This document shows positions 9,777-22,903 of a DNA stretch of 64,000 bases, one piece after another. The position numbers were made by a program, and so were the translations under genes. Origin of the DNA: Adiantum capillus-veneris (Eukaryota; Streptophyta; Polypodiopsida; Polypodiales; Pteridaceae). Location: positions 31,327,209 through 31,391,208 of the forward strand of contig CM043971.1 of the NCBI GenBank assembly GCA_014529385.2. Direction: 5' to 3'. The notes below the pieces were generated by a model. The model was given only the letters and a program-made list of their open reading frames with translations. It was not told where the DNA came from and did no database searches. Each line of letters starts with the position of its first letter. The stretch's first letter is position 1.

Positions 9777-10130
9777 TGCCAAGTATCTCATTTTTTTTTT
9801 CAATAGCCCCTCGCTAGCAATATCATCATGAATTCTTTTGTCCCTATCAACATATTTCATAATGCCACATGCCTTTAATATACAAGCATCCATAATTGCA
9901 TTTGAAGAGTTGTCCTCTCTTTGCATCTGTTGAAAAACAACTAGCTTCTTGGCCTACCCTAGATGCCTCCTAGATGCATGTGTAGGTGACTGAATTTGGA
10001 GAGATGCCCTCTCTTTGCATCTGTTGAAAACAACCCATAACTTCCCATAATCAATGCACTTCAAGACACAACATTCCAAACAGGAAGCTTGCCAGCTATC
10101 AAATCCTTCATCAATGCCCTACCGTAATGG
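9777..10130 (-). pseudogene. PPR pseudogene fragment
   Basis: The minus strand carries the same PPR repeat phrases as 481-2460: a block like gatattgctagcgaggggct, the block about gcatgtggcattatgaaata, and an elpv-type block near 10060. Runs of A (minus) and frame breaks show it is dead. Its left end at 9777 is the inversion join, and it would continue collinearly into 481 onwards if the inversion were undone, although about 120 bp of the usual repeat are missing at the join. Confidence 0.65.
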
Positions 10131-10489
10131 TTTGCTGCCCTGCCATAGCTGATGCCCATCTTTCTCACCATCCCATGGTCATTTTCATTAGTATAAGGGA
10201 CATAGGTGCAAGAGTTTTGAGCTCGGCATCATACGCCTACGATCCATAGGGGTGAATAAGACTCCAACGTTTCTCTAGATTCAATGTGGTCTTTGGTACT
10301 CCCTAGTGCAAAGGGGTGCCCTATGGTGGATCTTTAAAAACTCTATTGGCAAGCCATTAGGTATTTGTGGATGCGAGTTCTAACATTTCACCATCACCAC
10401 TATCAGTGAACCAACTTGTTTCAATGATTGAATTTTTCAAAAGCCAAGCTTGGCCATACTTGCTCAGAGATGATGACTTCCAAGGTGGG

Positions 10490-10935
10490 GGAAAGGGGTC
10501 TTCTGCGCTAACGCAAAGGACCCCCCCTCCCATTTACAAAAAATGGGTGTAATAAGCCCTACCAATATTGGGCGAGATTATTTAGGCAATGGGTTGTCCA
10601 CGTTAACGCAAAGGACCCCCCTTGCTAGCTTATGCCTTAGAGTGCGTGTAATTTCATTAAGCCCCACTAAAATTGAGCGAGATTATTTGGACAAGAGGTC
10701 ATCCGTGTTAACACAAAGGACCCTCTTGCCACTTTAGTGCCTTGGAGTGCAGAACACTATAAAAAATAGATGTAATTTTGGGCAAGGGGTCATCCGCGTT
10801 AACATAGAGGACCACCCATTGCCAGCTTAGTGCCTTAACGCATGCACAATAGTGTAAAAAATTGGAGTAATTTCATTATGCTTTGGGCAAGATAATTCCA
10901 ACAAGGTGTCCTCAGTGTCCATGTGGAGGACTCCC
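10490..10935. repeat. Minisatellite with a symmetric core
   Basis: Five degenerate copies at about 10497, 10591, 10697, 10787 and 10906, spaced 90-120 bp apart. Each has a core resembling ggtc.tccgcgttaacgca.aggacc, itself an imperfect inverted repeat centred on GTTAAC, followed by a phrase about ttgccagcttagtgccttagagtgc and one about gggcgagattatttgggcaa. No coding potential. Confidence 0.75.
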
Positions 10936-13900
10936 AATTGTGAGCCATTTATTTCTTTGGGGACCTTTAGAGATACACTTCCCCTTTGCTAGCCAATCAA
11001 GAAGGGAACTTCAACAGCATTCCACGATCCTGTTGTTTTACTTAAATTATCAAAATGCATTGCATGAATCCTATTCTTGTGAGCTGAAAGTTGAAACGTG
11101 AGAAGGATCACCTATGTCTGCTCATTCTTGGCCATGTCATTCTGTTCAACCAATTAAGGTTAGCACAACAATGACCCAACTGCTTATAGAACATAATGCT
11201 TTTTTGGTAGAGATCAAAAAAATTAATTGAGTTTTCAATTTTCTAGATAGATATCAATTGGCCAGCCACGTCATCTCTAGCCACCACTAATTAACCTTGC
11301 AACTTTGAAAGTCAACATCCTCTACATCTAGAGCATACCTTGTTCACAATCGCACCCAACACCATTGGCAAGGAATCTCTACTTGTGACCCTTATTTTGG
11401 GAAATGTTGTGAGACAACTTTTGGTTCTGGATCCTCAAGCCCTCAAGCCTCAGAAGTGACCATCACCACTGTAAAAATCATAGTGAATTTTTTGCGCCTC
11501 GCTTCCTACCTTCTACTATGTACCAAGAGTCCCTTCTTTAGTTCTACAAGAACCTTGCTACCCACTAGCCTACTCTCATTACAAGACCTATTTTGAAGTC
11601 CCTAACTTTTTGCTAGCTAGTAAAAGTTGGACATGCGTCTCTGAGTACTGTATGGAAGTTTTCTTTCAAGGCATATCTTGTTAACACTTAATAGCGAGGC
11701 TAACCTATCTGAGGCTAGGGGGGTGCACTGTGTAATAATGTTAATACCACATGAATTCAGTAAGAGGGGTTTTAAAATGCAAAAAGCTTAAGTAATTTAA
11801 AAAAGATACATTAGAATAAGGGGTTTTTATATTCAATTTTGGAAAAAATCCTAAAATAAGGGGTCATTTTATTCTATTTAACATGTAAAAAAAGGGGGAT
11901 TTTTTATGACTTTGTGAATGCACGTTATATAAGGGCTCTTGGTGAATAGTGTACCCCTTGAGATTTGAGGCAACCCTTCAAGTTCTTTGAACTCTTAGCA
12001 CAACAAAGTTGGTTTCCTAGCTAGCCGTATTAGCCTCTTTTCTTGCCTTTTTATAGATCTAACCCTTTACTATCTTAACAAAATGCTTAGTAAGCCTCTC
12101 AAACTTATCTTAACCTTGCACTTTGCAAATTTCCTAGAGCTCCATAGTCTCACCTATTGCAAGTCTTATAGTTTGTGCTTAACCTTTCTTTTTCTTGTTG
12201 CAAATTTTCTCATTTGCTAGAGCTCCATTGTCTTACCAAATACAACTTTTATAATTTTTTCTCCACCCTACCTGATGTAGATTCTCTCTTTTGTAACTCT
12301 ACATTTCTCCCTCTTTTAGCATACTCCATGGTACCCTTTGCGGTATCTACTACATTGCAATTTAAATCTTTACGGTAAGCCCCTTTAACCACTCCACATA
12401 GATCTCTCTAAGGTCCCCAAATTTAGTTATCAAGCCACCCTTTTAAGGCTCTTAGAGTAAAATTCATTTTAATATGAGACATAAACCCTTTTTCCTCTAT
12501 GATTATTTACCTCTTATAACCATACTCCTGGCCCCTCCTACCCATCACCGGAAGGAACACAACTTCAATACCTAACCCATCACATATCTTTTGATTAAAT
12601 TGTGGACATAACCTTTCAACGTGCTAATGATTGAGAGGTGGATTCGTTTCTTATTTCATTAGCTTTTCCTTACCATACTCCATAACTTTTCTTAAATTGT
12701 GGACATAACCTTTCAATGTGCTGGTGGTTGAGAGGTGGAGACCTTTCTTATTTCACTAGCTTTTTCCTACCATACTCCATCCTCGTATTTGTATGTGTGC
12801 TATCAAGTTCCTTCTCCTATGAATTAGGGCATCTACCTAAGCCTCCTATCATTGGATATGATATTTTAATATCAACCACACCCTTGCCACTAGCTTGTGA
12901 GAAACCTCTCCTTACTCACAAGAAAATAAACCTATCTCGTATCCAACCTCAAAATCTTACCCTTACCCATAGCCATGCCCACAATCACAAGATCCCTCCC
13001 TTATTCTTATTCAATGTTTCTTTGTTATGATAATGATTTCTTTAAACTCTTACCTTTTACTACATGGATTCCCCCATCTCTTTGTCTGGGTTTATAAAAA
13101 ATTCATCCAAACATATTGTATTTGATCCAAGCTCATTGAGATCCCCCCCCCCCGCCCCCCCCAACCAAAAAAAGAGAAATAAGCAAGAGGCCCAAGAGAT
13201 TAATCTCTTTCATAATGCAAAATGTAAATCAGTCAAGAGCATAATCTCTCACCTGAGAAAACTCTAACTTGCGGTTGTCACAAACCCAAATGGGGGTACC
13301 TTTTCTCAAGCTAGAATGTTCAGATCCCCATTTTCATGCTTTGTAAACAAGGTACGGCTCCTAAGAAATAAGGGTGAATGGAAATAAATTTTGGTTTTAA
13401 GCATGTTATTTATATTAGATCTTGAACTTCAATTTATATATGACCAAAACATTTCAATTGGACATGTCTTGTAGCAAAAAAGGGTTCCTCATTTAGATTT
13501 AGACATGTGTATCAAACTTTGAGTGAGGAAGCGCACTCCAGGACTCCTACACACTCACATGTATGTACAGTTCAAGAGGAAGATGGTGTGGATACATCTT
13601 CCCATGATGTGGGCAATGATCAAGGTGGGGACTGACAAACTACTAACATGATATCACTGGGTGCCCCAATTATTATCTTCACTACACAAAATGTTAGCCA
13701 ATCATAATCTGAGAGGTAGTATACCACTAATGATGTGGGGGTTGTGTATAGACAGCTTCTTGGACAATCACTTTATTTGGGATTTTTAGGTGATTTCTTT
13801 TCAAAATTATTTGTGAAATGAAATTGCTCTCCTCCATTGATCCCTTTGTGTAGATTGATTCCTAATGAAGCAACCCGCACAGTCTCTAGCCAAGCTGAGG

Positions 13901-14005
13901 TATTTTGTGATTCCTTTGATAGCCATGGTTATGTTGATGCATGTACCCCCTTTCTTGGTCTCCATCACTTGCCTTGGAAGTTTTATCTACTTTGATGCGA
14001 CACAA
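10936..14005. other. No gene seen; small tandem duplications
   Basis: Mostly AT-rich with many stops in all frames. A direct duplication with a 97-bp period lies at 12599-12790 (both copies begin attgtggacataacctttcaa). A C-rich run occurs at 13143-13162. Nothing else could be supported. Confidence 0.5.
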
Positions 14006-14265
14006 TTAGATTTTCAAGAGTGGGGCCAAATTGGGTTCTCAACATGAGATATTTGAGATGGAAATCAAACCAATAGAGTGGGAGAATCTCAAAGGTAAAA
14101 AAATTCTAGTTTGGGATGGTAATTATCTCCAATTTTTAGATTTTCAAGAGTGGGGGCCGAATTGGGTTCTCCAACATGAGATATTTGAGATGGAAATCAA
14201 ACCAATAGAGTGGGAGGTAAAAAAATTCTAGTTTGGGATGGTAATCATCTCCAATTTTTACTAGA
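14006..14265. repeat. Tandem duplication, 130-bp period
   Basis: Two copies beginning ttagattttcaagagtgggg at 14006 and 14136 are nearly identical; the second lacks a short piece around the phrase gagaatctcaaag. High identity suggests a recent event. Confidence 0.85.
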
Positions 14266-14546
14266 TGTAGAGCTTAATAGATAGAAGAAATAGAATTAGT
14301 TGATTTACGATGTGAAATGTCCTTGGTCTAAATATCAATTTTTTATTTTAGCTTTAGCACTCAAAGTAAACTACTTAATGTTAGATTGTAGTCGGTTCAC
14401 TCCTATGTAGAATGAGGGATGTCATATGGAAAGGATCAACCTTTGTGGAGTAATATGTGATTGTAGTTAGTTGTTTAATGAAATATTTCATCATGTCTTT
14501 TGAGTGGAGAAAAGCTTGCACAAATAAACCATTTACTAATAAAATC

Positions 14547-14930
14547 TCATTGAAATAAGCCCGCAAAAAAATATCCCCCATCTTCTTCCCGTTCTAGAAC
14601 CACTTGCTCTTCTTTCACAACAGGAGCTTTCCTAACTAGCATCTTTGGCATAGAAACCACTACACCTCTTTGCAACCACAAAACCCTCAGTTCCTCTTGC
14701 ATTGACACTTCTCTTTGCATCAACCTTGGCTTCATTTCCACCGCTTCAACTTGCCTAGGCACCATAGCATTTGACAGATTCGGCCTAGCCTGTTGCTTCT
14801 TCAAAATCTTTTGGGTTTGACTTTTGCCAAATTTTACCACTTCAATATACGTCACAGGCCCATTTGCTTTGACTTTATCTTGAACATCCCCATGCAAGCA
14901 ATCCAAACATTTACTCAATTCTATCATCAA
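14547..14930 (-). pseudogene. Possible gag C-terminal fragment
   Basis: 127-codon open frame. Its first 45 residues, with CLDCLHGDVQDKV, the TYIEVVKFGKSQTQKILKK-type phrase and a Lys-rich end, resemble the tail of a plant Ty3 gag domain (…CLDRLP..I…TY.EAV..A…). The rest is low in recognisable motifs and has no knuckle. It is isolated, with no partner domains nearby. The family call is from pattern memory only. Confidence 0.35.
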
Positions 14931-15540
14931 TAATTACCTTGACCAGTTGTCTCCAACGGGCTTTGAATTTCCATACAAAAGCTCAAAAATCTCCGTCCAG
15001 GCTTTGCCTTAGAGCACCATATTAGAGAATTTGAGACTTTTGAGCCAATTTGGGAAACACCAATGTCTTGAAGATTTGGCCATATGGTCAAATCTCAAAC
15101 TATTTTCTAAAAACAAAGCCTTCCACAAGGTAGTATTTGAAAAGATCTTTTGAGCCATGGTCTCAAACCTTTGGCTAAGATTTGACCATGTGGTCAAATT
15201 TTAAAGCTCTTTCTAAAAGTGAGAGTCGAGAAATTTCCAAATTTACTAATATGGTATTTTAGACCTTCTAGTCTTTGCTTTACCTCATGCAACTACACAT
15301 CCGGCACATATTGTCGTCAAAACCCTACTTCCAAAGTCACCCAATCTATCGATCTACTCTCTAGCACAAACAAACCATAATCTTGCAGCCAGATTTCAGC
15401 ATCTTCCACCCCAGTGAAAGTAGGATAACCCATCCAAGCCATCTTTTACAACACCTGCTCTTCAAAATCTACACTTCATCAGCTCCAAAAACAAAATGTT
15501 ACCTTCAATTATCAACAATCAGATTCTCCTCTGTGGGGGC
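14931..15540. other. No gene seen
   Basis: A phrase of the type 'gccaatttggga...ggtcaaat' is repeated imperfectly around 15030-15200. No coding sequence or known element end was recognised. Confidence 0.4.
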
Positions 15541-17300
15541 ACCAAAAGATGGAAAGGAGAAAAGGGGAACACACCCAAAACACAAACACGATGCCTCTCT
15601 ATAGCCCACGATATACATTGTGCCCCAATCCACTATAGTTCATCTTTGAAACTCACACAATCTATAGGCAAACCACCATTTTCACACATGTCGATGCATG
15701 CATGCTTTACATCACCAACTGATAGCACACCACACCAATTATACCCATTTGCAACCTTCACAGAGCACACACCATGCTCTCTTTTTCTCTCTCACACACA
15801 TAGGCCCGAGGAGGTGCACACATCTCACACACCAGCACCAGATAGTTGGTGGAGTAGAGCAAAGGCAAGAAGGGGGGAAAGGGGGAAGAAATGGCACCCA
15901 ATTTGGCTATGGTTTGCTTCAATTATGATTAAAAACACCTTCTACAAACACTATGCCACTCGACGAGTGCAAAAACAATAGTAATCCTTGGCTTCACCTC
16001 CATATAGTTTTCCTAGGAGGTGGCAAGAAAACCCTCCTATTGGTGCCTTCGTTGGCCCCAAAGTTGTCCAAAAGCTTCTCCTCCAAGAGATCTTTGTTGA
16101 GATCCTCCTCTAAACCCTACTGAGAACTCATCTATGCTCGCCAAAAACTACCCCACAAATCGCAAAAAAATGCCCGCTTTAGGGCGTGGACATGGCCCCT
16201 TCTATTCTTGTCAAACCCTTTTCTATGCTAAGACTCAGCCTTTGCATGTGAAGGCACCCTGCTAATTCTTGCTTGCTTGAGGCCCACACCACCATATACA
16301 CAATCCCTTAAGTGGGGCATCGACGTTCCCTCTTTCAGCCTTCAAAAGAACTTACCCTTAGAGGGTGCAGGATATGATCAATAGGCACTACCACATCATC
16401 AACATGCTCATGAAAGTGGCACCATCAATGGATGCCCACCACTGTCATGCCGCAATGTGGCGAGCACCACCGATTGGCACCCAAAACCATCACCTTCCTC
16501 AGCCAAGGCCACCTGCGGCGACAGCGCTCACATGGCTTCCTCCATAGCCACGCCGTGAGTATCTCCCCTCTCTCACCTCTTTTCTCAATGGGATTGTTTG
16601 TTCCAACCCATATACCCCAATAAGCTCTAGCTTGACTTCACATGTGGACCTATGCGCTCTCCACGTGGCACTATTAGAAGCATTGATCCTCAAGGGCTCC
16701 CAAAATTCACAAAAATCTCTTAAAAACTTGAGAACAATTTCCCACCCCCCCCTCTAGGCTCCCCTTGCTGATCCGCAAGCTTCCACTAATACTTCATGTT
16801 GTCATCCCCAAGCTCCACTCTCTCTGACCCTTATTGATTTTTCTAGGCTCGTCAACCAATGCAATCAAAACTGGTAACCTGGCATCACACTGCCGCCACT
16901 TGGCACAAACTTGGACTCGCAGTAACTTGCAGACCAGGACTCTGCTTGACATGTCATGACTTTCTACTAGCTCCATACCATCCATACTACCTCTGTAAAC
17001 CTTGTCGAGATCCAAAAAAAACCCTCATGGAACATTTCCCAATGCAACAAACCGACTTAGAATCAACCCCTAGCAAAACTTCAACTGATCATATCTCTCC
17101 CATCCTGGCTTCAATTGAAAATCTAAAAATACTGACATACTCCACAACATAATCTCTACACATCCATTTGTGGATACCTATTTTGATCACATGTCATCAC
17201 CTAACCTATCTGGCTTAGGTCTACAATGCACTCCAGCTTCAAACAACCATATCTTGCACATTGTGCTCTGTTTGATGAGCCATCTTAACCAGCTTGTACA
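15541..17300 (+). repeat. Dispersed repeat F, copy 1
   Basis: Shares a series of phrases, in the same order, with 30620-32398 and (first part only) 58605-59170: the block ending gcctctctatagccca, a CT-rich block with 'ctctctttctctctc', a block about acccaa.ttggctatggtt, a block about gtggcaccatcaatggatgcc, and a last block about ctacaatgcactccagcttc. At least 1.75 kb long. No protein domain, LTR tips or poly-A tail were seen, so the class is unknown; it could be a long LTR or a non-coding element. Confidence 0.6.
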
Positions 17301-17989
17301 ACACCTCAAGATCTACATCCCAAAGAAAAAAGCAATCTCTTTAGAAATCCTTCACCTGCCAATATGTTTAGCCCATTGTAAGGCACATATTGTCTAAACA
17401 ACCACCTTCCTCATACATCTTCACTGCCACCTATCTGCCCAAGCCTTCATACCTACTTTAGCACTCTAGCTTGCACCTGTAGACATACATGCCGCTGCTT
17501 GTGCCCTTTGCAAGGGTCGACACTCTTTGGCTGCACCAAACTCACAAACAGTGCACATAAACCCAAGGTAGGAAAGGAGTGGAGCATTCATGGCACACAT
17601 GCATATAACTATGAGAAGAGTGCACAAAACTTCTCTTTACCATCAAAGACTCACGTGACTCACTCCCTGGCCTGCAGAGCTTCCCTCACCCTCGTCTATC
17701 GCAACAACTTTGACTTAACATCCTTCACCTTTGCACACACCTTCTCCATTAGCTATGGCTTTTGTTTCCCCCGAAAACCTTGAGGTGCTCTTGCTTTGAC
17801 TCCCCAACATCAACAGTGAGTAATCTCTTTCCATACAAGTTTTGTACAATGCATGTATCGGCATATAGAAATAAAAAGTGTCAAAAAATATGCAAGCAAC
17901 CATTGTGGGACGCGTGTCTAACCTCACTATCCTATCTTATTGCAGTTTTAGTGACAACCACAATTAAATTGTCAATCCATGGGACAAAC
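17301..17989. other. No gene seen
   Basis: No supported coding region, repeat or RNA gene between repeat F and the coiled-coil pseudogene. Confidence 0.4.
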
Positions 17990-20256
17990 TAGTGCATAGA
18001 GGCTACAAGAGGTTGTCAATCTCAACGAAAGTAACTAAGGGAATCTCTATTTGTGGTTGCTCGAAAGTGCCTGCCTCCTCTTGGGTTTCTGGCCGTCCCT
18101 CTCTCAATAGCTGGTTGACTCTTTTAAGTTCTGCTATTTCTTTCAGCAGCTCGTCTTCTCTTTGGACCCACATCAAATCCAGGTCTCTGCGCTGAGACTG
18201 CTCCAATTCAAGCTACAACTTGAGGTCTTTATTCTTCTTCTCTAATGCCTTGTAGACCTCGTCTGTGCCTTTGATCGAGGCCACTGCGGGGTTTTCTTAG
18301 ATTTTCCGCAAGAAAGTTGCCTGATCATTTATCCTTTGCTCTGAGTATTGTAGGGAGACATTTGCTACATCTATTTGAACCTGAATCTTCTGAACTGACA
18401 AGGTTGTAGTTAGAAGTTCGTTTGTGACTTCTGTCAGTTGTTCATCTTTTGCTTTGCATGCATCTGACAATTTTGTAAGCAAATCACCAAGCTTCTCCAT
18501 TTCGTTCTGCTGTTTATCTCTTGCAAGCTGATGTTGTTCAGCTTTTGCTTTCAACTCCTGCACTTATCTTTGTAGATCAGTGATGATGTTTAGTCGGTCG
18601 TCTAACTCCCCTTGGAGCACGTCAATCACCATTTCTAATTCCTTGGCCCTTGTGCTACGGATAAGTGTTGCTGAGCGAAGTTGTTCAATCATGACCTGCA
18701 TTTTCTTAGCATACTCATTAACTTGCAGGATCACTTCGTCATTTGATTGCCAATCTTTGTTTTGTGCCAACTGACTTGATGTTTCTGTAGATTCTTGTGT
18801 ATCCTTTGGCAGTGTCATGGCTACTGGTTGCTGTTTTCCTTGTGGCTGGCTGATCTTCTGCCATTTTGTCATCCTGAGGCTTCTTGGATGCCTCGGCCTT
18901 CTCTTGCTCTGTTGAGGTAGAGGGTGTTTCCTTGGCCCCCTATTCTCTTAATTACTCAAACTTTGTGTTGTCCTCTAGTTAAGGACTTGTTGTGCCAGTT
19001 CAGCTACTTCTCTTTGTTCAGGCTCTGCCTCTTTTGTGTGTTTAGCTTCTGTGGCTTTTCTTGTTGGTGAAGGTGGTGGACTCGGCATGGGGTGATCATA
19101 CTGTTTAGAAACCGGTGAAGAAGGGAAGGGAGACACCTCACCACGATCATGTTGTGTTGCTCCTTGCTCGATTTCTTCCTCTGCTTTTTTTTGCTGTTCT
19201 GCCGTCTTTCGCTTTTCTTGCCACTTCTTGGGCTTAATTCCCTTAGCTTCAAGGCTTCTGCTTCTTGATACATCTTTTCCAGGGATTCTGTGGGACCTTT
19301 AGCCTGCTTCCTAGTACGATGCTTGGTTCTTGGTCCTTTAAGCTCAATGGGTACCCACTTTGCTGGGTCCTTACCTTGTGCTTGGTGGCTGTGTTTGTAA
19401 GATTGCTTCTCTCTTTCACATTTGGCTTGTTTTTGTATAGGTTCCTCCTGGTGTGCTACCATGACTTTTCTCTTCATTTCTTCAATTTGAGCTCTTCTTT
19501 CCTTATTATCTGAGCTTTCACTGCTGTGCCGTTCTGGAAAGCTCTCAGGCAACTCTTCATCAAACTTGTATGATCTCTTGGCAGATCTTGTAGCTCAAGG
19601 AAGGTTGTGCTGACACTATCCAAGTGTTCTGATCTGGGGCAGGTGGCAAGTTGTTGGCCATGCTGATAGCATGGTACGCAAAAGTGGTCAGAACCTCTGG
19701 TGCACCTAGGGATGTGATTTTCCCTTCTTTCTTTGTCCCTTTCAACGTGGAAAAAAACATATTGTGCATGGTCAATTGATTGCTTGGTGGTTGATTTGAG
19801 GACTTGCGTAAAGGTTGTGGAAACCGCATGATTTGGTGTTGTATACCTTAGCGGTCTTTTGGTAAGGAAGTGGAAATGCTGATGGTACAACCTTGCGGGC
19901 TCTTCCACCTTTTTGTGAATGAGGTCGTCAAATGTGACCGCGGCGGTTTCCATGGTGAAAGTTCCGACCGTCTTTCTATCTCTTGCCCTCATTGTCATTC
20001 CTTTTGTTGGCAGTCTGAGTGCTTCTGTCACTATCTCCTTGGTAATCACTACTTCAACCTTATTCCCTTTTGGGTCAAAGATCTGAGTGGTTCCATCCTT
20101 TTGGAAGTCCACTCCACACCGATCTTGTTCATAGAAATCTCTGAGTCCTAGCCTTCGGTTGGCTTCTTTGGTCTGGGGCTGCGCGCGTCTGTCGCACGTG
20201 TCAATGCAAGGAACTTTCCAATACACTATGTGCGAGCCACAAATGGCTCCAAGCAT
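17990..20256 (-). pseudogene. Coiled-coil element protein, decayed (copy CC1)
   Basis: From 20256 down to 18003 the minus strand shows parts of one long protein. First comes an N-terminal domain (20256-19474, 260 codons) with FYEQDR, FDPKGN and VVITKEIVTEALRLP; its end is frameshifted into 19829-19560, where GAPEVLTTFAYHAISMANNLPP matches the GPMLTRIAYQALDMIDDLPP phrase of element C. Next is a Lys/Arg/Glu-rich hinge (19552-19004), then three heptad-rich coiled-coil pieces (18872-18564, 18563-18297, 18206-18003) separated by stops. Architecture equals that of elements B and C, though the middle is strongly diverged. Elements of this kind may encode a structural, gag-like protein; that is inference. 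No LTR or palindrome was found beside this copy. Confidence 0.6.
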
Positions 20257-20302
20257 GCAACTAGCCTAAACTAGTAAGCTCAAAGATGGTGATGGTGTGT
20301 AA

Positions 20303-20522
20303 CTCACCGCTCTACGCTTACTGTCGTGGAGGATTCCTCGCCGCAAAGAAGAAGGAGCCGCCACTGTGCCACGCTCAACCGCTTCGCCACCGTCGTGGTG
20401 TGTCACTCACTACTCACCGCTCTACGCTTACTGTCGTGGAGGATTCCTCACCGCAAAGAAGAAAGAGCTGCCAATGTGCCATGCTCAACCGCTTCGCCGC
20501 CGCCGTGCCATCGTTGCAATGC
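20303..20522. repeat. Tandem duplication, 110-bp period
   Basis: Two copies beginning ctcaccgctctacgcttact at 20303 and 20413, about 90% identical. CG-rich compared with the surroundings. The (CT)n and AC-rich run at 20530-20570 follows directly. Confidence 0.85.
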
Positions 20523-20639
20523 TCAATCGCACACACTCTCTCTCTCTCTCACGCATACACACACATACAAGGAGATGAAGAAGAAGAAGATGGAGATGGA
20601 GCAAGAGCACTCTTCAATTGCACAAATAAGACAATGAGT

Positions 20640-22900
20640 GAATTCTACGTTTAGTTGAATTTTATATGAGCTCGCCCCATTCACACTTGAGTGCCCATGC
20701 TTAGCCAGTAAATCCCTTGAATGTTCCAGTTAGAGTGCACCTCTCATTGGCGATCACTCTTACCCTTTTCTATTGGATCGACATGCCTGGTACCTAACTC
20801 TACCAAATAATAATACGGCGTCCGTCTTAGGCCGATAGGAATGTGCGTGAGGGTTAACATGCCCCCCTTTCTGATGTAGATTCCATCCTCGAAAGCTATT
20901 GAGTTGAAGCTCGTTCATCTAGGTGGAAGAGCATTTGAGACGAATGTCCTTAGCCTCCTTCAGACTGCAAAATCAAACAACATTGGCACAGTAATTGCAT
21001 TCTCATATACAATTAAAAAGCATATGCACTTGTAGGCAGACAATTTGATTCATAACAGAATTTTAAACCATTTGTCAGCAATTAAAATTTAATTGCAATA
21101 TAATCAAATGCATAAACAATTGTAAAGGTAAAAATTAAACAAGTATGGGGTTGCTAATTTAACGATCGAAAGGCACTAAAGATCGACTATTAATACCATG
21201 GGCAAGCTTCTCAATCTTCTCTAGTCAATTAAGTTGTTTAATTGCGAGAGCCAAGTATTTCATATCCGAGGGCTGACTAGAGGCTATACCTAGAAGACCT
21301 TGTAGTTAAGCTACGATAAAAGGAACTGCTCATGAAATCATCGCCTGACTTATTTCCTTTTTTTTGACCCTCCAAAGTCTTTTCATATTGTTTCAATTTT
21401 GATATGTGTGCTTATTTTGTATGCCTTGGGTTTTTTGCTTTTCAAGGAAAAGCGCCCACATTGGGAACCTCTAGGGCTCTAGTACCATAGGTGATACATG
21501 TGAGTGAAGTACCAAATCAAGCTGAGATTTCTCTTCTAGCTTAAGATTTTACATTGTGGCACTTTGATTTTTTTGTTTGTTTGTTTTCAACATTTTAATT
21601 TTGTAACTTTGGGGGGTCATATAATACTGTTACCGTCCCCAGGCTCATCACATTAGTAAAATCCCTTTATCATACTTAAGCTAAAGGTCAATAGGGACTA
21701 AGCCCACTAGAAAGCTCTAGTACATTGCACACAATGCTGCCTAAATCGGATTAAGAATCTAAGTAACCATAGATTATTAGGAAGGTATTCCCCATGGTAT
21801 TAAGAGAAGATCTCTAACACCTAGCTTGGTCAAACTAGCTTAGTCGGACTGCTTGATTTTTAAACCTAGACAAGTGATTATGACAAAAATTACATTAAAT
21901 TTAATGTTTGATACTAAGCAAATGTGCTGGGTATTATGCTACCAATCATAATTAAAGCACACAAACATGGATGCAAAAAGATAAGGGGCAATGCTAATGG
22001 ACAAGAAACACCTGTTTGTGTTGATGATGATGCTTGATTTGAAAAGTTGATGAGAGAAAGATTCCATGAAGGTCCAAATCCTAACCACAGCAACATGTTC
22101 CTGTACACACGAGGAAACACAAAGAATACCTCTAGGAGACACATCAGTGGGGAAGAAAGAACTTTGATAATCACTAAAATCTAAAACAAAAACACTCCTA
22201 TCGTACTAATCCTACCTACCCTCCGTCACTGGAGTGATGAGGATCAAAGGTGTTTTATGACATAGGTTTTTGTTTCAGTGTACTGGCTGTGAATGTGTAG
22301 GTCTGGGTCAATGTTTTGACTTTTATTGTGCATACTCATTTGCTAATTGCTCTTGCTCTTTATTATTTTTGTTTTTTGTGTGTATAAGGCTCTATATATA
22401 CATTCCCTAAGATTGGGAGATTGAGAGGTTAGGGAGGAAGGTTCAGAGGGGAGTGAGTGAATGATGACTGTCAGCAAACACTCCCCCCTTCCTTAGGTAG
22501 ATCATACCGTTTGAAATGTACTCGTCACCCTTTGAAACCAATTGTTCTAGTTGGTAATAGGTGAGGATTTTTGCTAGTATTTTTCTATTACCTTAGGTGC
22601 CTCGTCGAGTTGTAAGGGTGGTAAGGTACTCTCCCAGGATCGAACTTGAAGTGGTTGATCAGGTGATTCTTGAATACTGGGAGGTGTGGATTCCTTTGTA
22701 GCTTTATGGAGGTCCACTATTGTAGGTGGAGGTTGTGGAGAAGCTTTTACCTCTATGGATGCATTACATGAGGAGCTAAAAGCTTCATGGGTCTCCCCCC
22801 TTCCTGAGCTAGGTGGAACAAATTGTTCTTTCTTCGATACCCAAACTAGCTCTGGAGCGGGTGTGTAGCATTTTGTGATTTTTTTCGTTCCATGATCGTC
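20640..22900. other. No gene seen
   Basis: AT-rich sequence with stops in all frames. A TATA-like stretch (ctatatataca) occurs near 22390 followed by a phrase about cactccccccttcc resembling 40695-40712; it could be part of a retroelement end, but no boundary could be fixed. Confidence 0.35.
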
Positions 22901-22903
22901 AAT

